Shown here: piece by piece, positions 61,290 to 64,000 of the stretch
Position numbering within the stretch: the stretch's first letter is position 1
Layout: each line of letters begins with the position of its first letter
Origin: Psettodes erumei
Lineage: Eukaryota > Chordata > Actinopteri > Pleuronectiformes > Psettodidae
Direction: 5' to 3'
Assembly: GCA_016785225.1 (NCBI GenBank)
Contig: JAFBJZ010000941.1
Coordinates: 2,091,001-2,155,000 of the forward strand
DNA length: 64,000 bases
Notes under the pieces: generated by a model
What the model was told of the DNA's origin: nothing
Database searches by the model: none
The model's input: the letters and a program-made list of their open reading frames with translations, nothing else
Translations under genes and position numbers: made by a program

Positions 61290-63180
61290 CACCCCATTGC
61301 TAGAAATTCTGTTGGCGACTAGGCCTGCCGCACTGACAGGAATTTTTCGTGATTAAAATGGGGAATAAAATTCCGCGGGACAACGACCTCTTGATTTTAC
61401 TGGGGGAATAAAAAAACCCATCTCTGGCATTTTCGAGACTGAATGTTGTTACTGCGTCGTGCAGCTTAGACTGCAAAATAAACCTTTCAATGTGGATGGA
61501 AACTATTCCCAAATATTAACTGCCAGTCAAAAAAAATAAATAAAGACACATTTTCAGCTCAATTTTGCCAAATATGCTCAAAATACTACTGAAAATTTTA
61601 TTATTTATGATAATAATAAGAAGATTAATCTCAAAACTTTCCAGTGAAAGAAAGCCCCTTCTCTTCTGAACTTCATCATCTACTAACTTTATCTTCTTTT
61701 TTATTTAGGAAAAAAAAAACCTTTACAAATAAAACCCGAGGTGCTAATTTCTCCCTATATCATACAAGGAAAAAAAAAATCTTAATTTACGTCAAAAAAA
61801 AAAGAAAAGGGAAAAGAAAAGTCGTTAGCATAGTTTGCTCGTGTCTGATCATGCCGGTGGCAGTAACACATCTTGAACTGTCCTAAGGAAGTGGCTGTCT
61901 GAAAGGCTTCAGTTCCTGTGCGCCACTACAAAGTGAAATAAATTGCTTTATGTGTATATGGTTTTAGGGTGAATCTGTGCAGCTCTCGGGGCTGTTTCCA
62001 GCGCTGTAAAGTCTTTGTCAGTGACGCATTCCTAGGGAGACACTCATTCACTGAGCTGAATGAAAGTGACTTTGGATTCCAGACTGTCTCTTCCAGTTGC
62101 ACTGCCGCCAAAAGGGGGGGGGGGGGTGGGGGGCTGAGAAAACAAGGGGAAATAGTGACCAGTATAAACACTGGACTCCCTCGCAGGAAAAAAAAAGATG
62201 CTGACTGCGCCACATGAGCAAACTATTCCATAAATAACTTACTGTGATTCTCTCAGCTGAGTTTTCCTCAGGATTTCTATTTTACCTCATCATAAACGTT
62301 ATTACGCAGCAATATTTTTACCAATCAAATGGATTCATGGAAAAAATATCAGTAAATTTAAGCTAATACTTGTGATTGTCAGTCTGTGTGTGCGCCATGG
62401 TTTTCCCAATATAAATAAATTTGCCCATGTGCCATAAATTAGTCACATATTTCAGCACTACTGGACGAATATAATTTAATACTGAGGCTGCTGTAGACTC
62501 CATACAGAGAGAAGAGAAAATAATTATTTTCATCTGTCAACTTTGGTGATCACTGACAAAATTAGGCAAGTCTCTTCATCTCGTTAACGGCCGAGAAACA
62601 CAAAATCAAAGTTCAACTTCGGAAAAAAACAAGAACTAAACCAACTGTGACAGAAACGAGTTAAGCCACTGAATCCACAAAACGGTATTTGTGGAAATTT
62701 CACAGAAAGAAAGCACGAAGTGGACTTGGACTGGCGAAATGCTACTTCTAAGTGAATGGCTGCGGGTGTCAAAGACGTAACGTTTAATGCGTAAAGTAAG
62801 TATCCCTGGCAGTATGTTAAACTTTCCAGCAAATTTAAAAGACGTAGATGTATGGAAATGGCAAACATCCATTCATTTGTAAGATATAAAAATATCTATC
62901 TATCTATCAGCCCATCATAAAGCAGCTGAAACCACTAAACCCATGCAGACAGCCAGGGATGACAGATGCAATACAACACAGTCTAAAACTTTACCCCATG
63001 TTGTTTACAACCCATTCTCCTCCTAAGAGCCTCAGAAGGTTTTACAGCCCACCACAAAATAACAGCAAAGAAAGAAAACGTCTCTGTCCAAGGTATTGCA
63101 GCTCAGTTCATTTACAATGCCATTTGCGGGGACCTGGGTGACTATAGGGGGTAATTCAGCGGAAATTGTGCCCTTGATGA
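61290..63180. other. Intergenic region between the plus-strand frame and mir-196a
   Basis: AT-rich sequence with A runs at 61.7-61.8 kb, a G run at 62.11-62.13 kb and a short (ATCT)n at 62.89 kb. No gene seen. Confidence 0.5.
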
Positions 63181-63183
63181 AGA

Positions 63184-63272
63184 CGAACTGACGTAATCAA
63201 GGCAGTTTCTTGTTGCCGAGCCAGGAAGCCAACCCCAACAACATGAAACTACCTAAACCACGCTTCAGCTTC
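63184..63272 (-). ncRNA. mir196a: microRNA precursor mir-196a
   Basis: The mature arm at 63234-63255 (minus strand) is an exact 22-base match to miR-196a: it begins UAGGUAGUUUCAUG and ends UUGUUGGG. After a loop of about 15 bases the opposite arm reads CGGCAACAAGAAACTGCC (63201-63218), as in the known miR-196a star strand. Flanking GAAGCTGA and TCAGTTC sequences extend the stem. The location upstream of Hox9, towards Hox10, is the conserved place for mir-196 in HoxC clusters. It targets Hox6-8 transcripts in particular, and the matching sites are present in hoxc6a and hoxc8a here. Confidence 0.97.
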
Positions 63273-64000
63273 GCGCAAAAAGGGGTTAAAATCCATGGGG
63301 AGGACAGTGCACGCGGAAGCCAAGTGAGGATTAACACTATCCGGCACAAAGACAAAAGGCGAGTACCTTCACAATAAAACGCGCTGCAGCCAAGCTACTT
63401 TCTTCTTGTAGACAACTTAGATAGCAACGCATGTCTTCAACCCATTAAAACCACAGCATCAGCCTTAATGTGCTATTGTTCTAAATGCCAGAAGTAGTAT
63501 GTGACAGCACGGCACCGTTCACCCAGCTGATCTCATTGAGCAAACTTAAAAAAAAATCAACAATTACGTCAAAGTGCCTTTCCGGAAACATACTGCCCAA
63601 ATCATCAGCAAGCAGCATTTTCATTCCCACCCCCCGAAAAAAGCAAGCAATCGAACAAACAAGCAAACCAGCAGCAGGCTGATTAATATCGACAACATCA
63701 CATGAATTATCGACGTGAGCAGGCATGCACCATGCGTGCCACAGGAGCTGTCAGGCACGCTGCCCTGACAGATGTGGCATACTTTCCAAAACAGGACGTG
63801 AAAATATTACGTAAATGTGAGTCCTACCTTCACTCGCCTCCCGGCAGACGCCTTCCCGGCATGTTTAGTTATCCACGTGTTTGCCGCGACGCTTGTTGTT
63901 TGTTATTGTTCCTGCAGCCGTCGCCGTCGCTGTCCCTTTATCCACCATCTTTCTTATCTCCTGCTCCCATGAAGCTCCGTTATCCCGGGGTGGAGGCGGC
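63273..64000. other. Upstream of mir-196a, window edge
   Basis: No homeobox is seen, so hoxc10a, if present, begins beyond the window. The last 170 bases are GC- and CpG-rich. On the minus strand they contain CACGTG (63874-63879) and a donor-like GAAG|GTAGGA near 63830, which could end an untranslated exon of a mir-196a-spanning transcript. Confidence 0.4.

Overview
The window is a stretch of a vertebrate HoxC cluster, almost certainly the HoxCa cluster of a teleost fish. Six two-exon Hox genes lie in the same orientation on the minus strand. From right to left (5' to 3' along the cluster) they are hoxc9a, hoxc8a, hoxc6a, hoxc5a, hoxc4a and hoxc3a. Each has a hexapeptide or equivalent Trp motif in exon 1 and a homeobox in exon 2. 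The genes were assigned from paralog-specific motifs. An intact group-3 gene, about 11 kb spacing between genes and very many (CA)n/(TG)n tracts point to a teleost, and compactness suggests a percomorph-like fish, though the species cannot be named from the sequence. Two Hox microRNAs sit where expected on the same strand: mir-10b between hoxc4a and hoxc5a, and mir-196a upstream of hoxc9a on the side where hoxc10a should lie.

Layout: 1-9127 is the 3' flank of hoxc3a, with no homeobox (no hoxc1a seen) but a PBX-HOX plus MEIS/PREP motif pair at the left edge. hoxc3a is at 9128-11327 and hoxc4a at 20521-21830. mir-10b is at about 24.6 kb, a decayed transposable element at 28.36-29.24 kb, and a candidate distal promoter and exon at 30.35-30.6 kb. 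hoxc5a is at 32304-34220 and hoxc6a at 35946-37113. The microsatellite-rich 37.1-48.3 kb gap contains a second candidate promoter and exon at about 43 kb. hoxc8a is at 48298-50537, hoxc9a at 55116-57007, and mir-196a at 63.2 kb.

All six splice junctions could be read directly. Every one is phase 1 (GT...AG), and each joined reading frame closes exactly: 295, 265, 228, 234, 250 and 262 residues for c3a, c4a, c5a, c6a, c8a and c9a. The proteins are sequence-specific transcription factors that pattern the anterior-posterior axis with PBX/MEIS partners. The microRNAs probably feed back on them: miR-196 seed matches lie just past the hoxc6a stop and twice in the likely hoxc8a 3' UTR, and a miR-10 seed match lies in the hoxc4a 3' UTR.

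The points most worth a second look are the unusually divergent but intact hoxc3a homeodomain, and two unannotated promoter-plus-splice-donor units that could drive long transcripts (pri-mir-10b/hoxc4a, and hoxc6a/c5a/c4a). Also notable are a CACGTG plus CCAAT pairing upstream of four Hox starts, and a possible hoxc8 early-enhancer equivalent at 53.4 kb.
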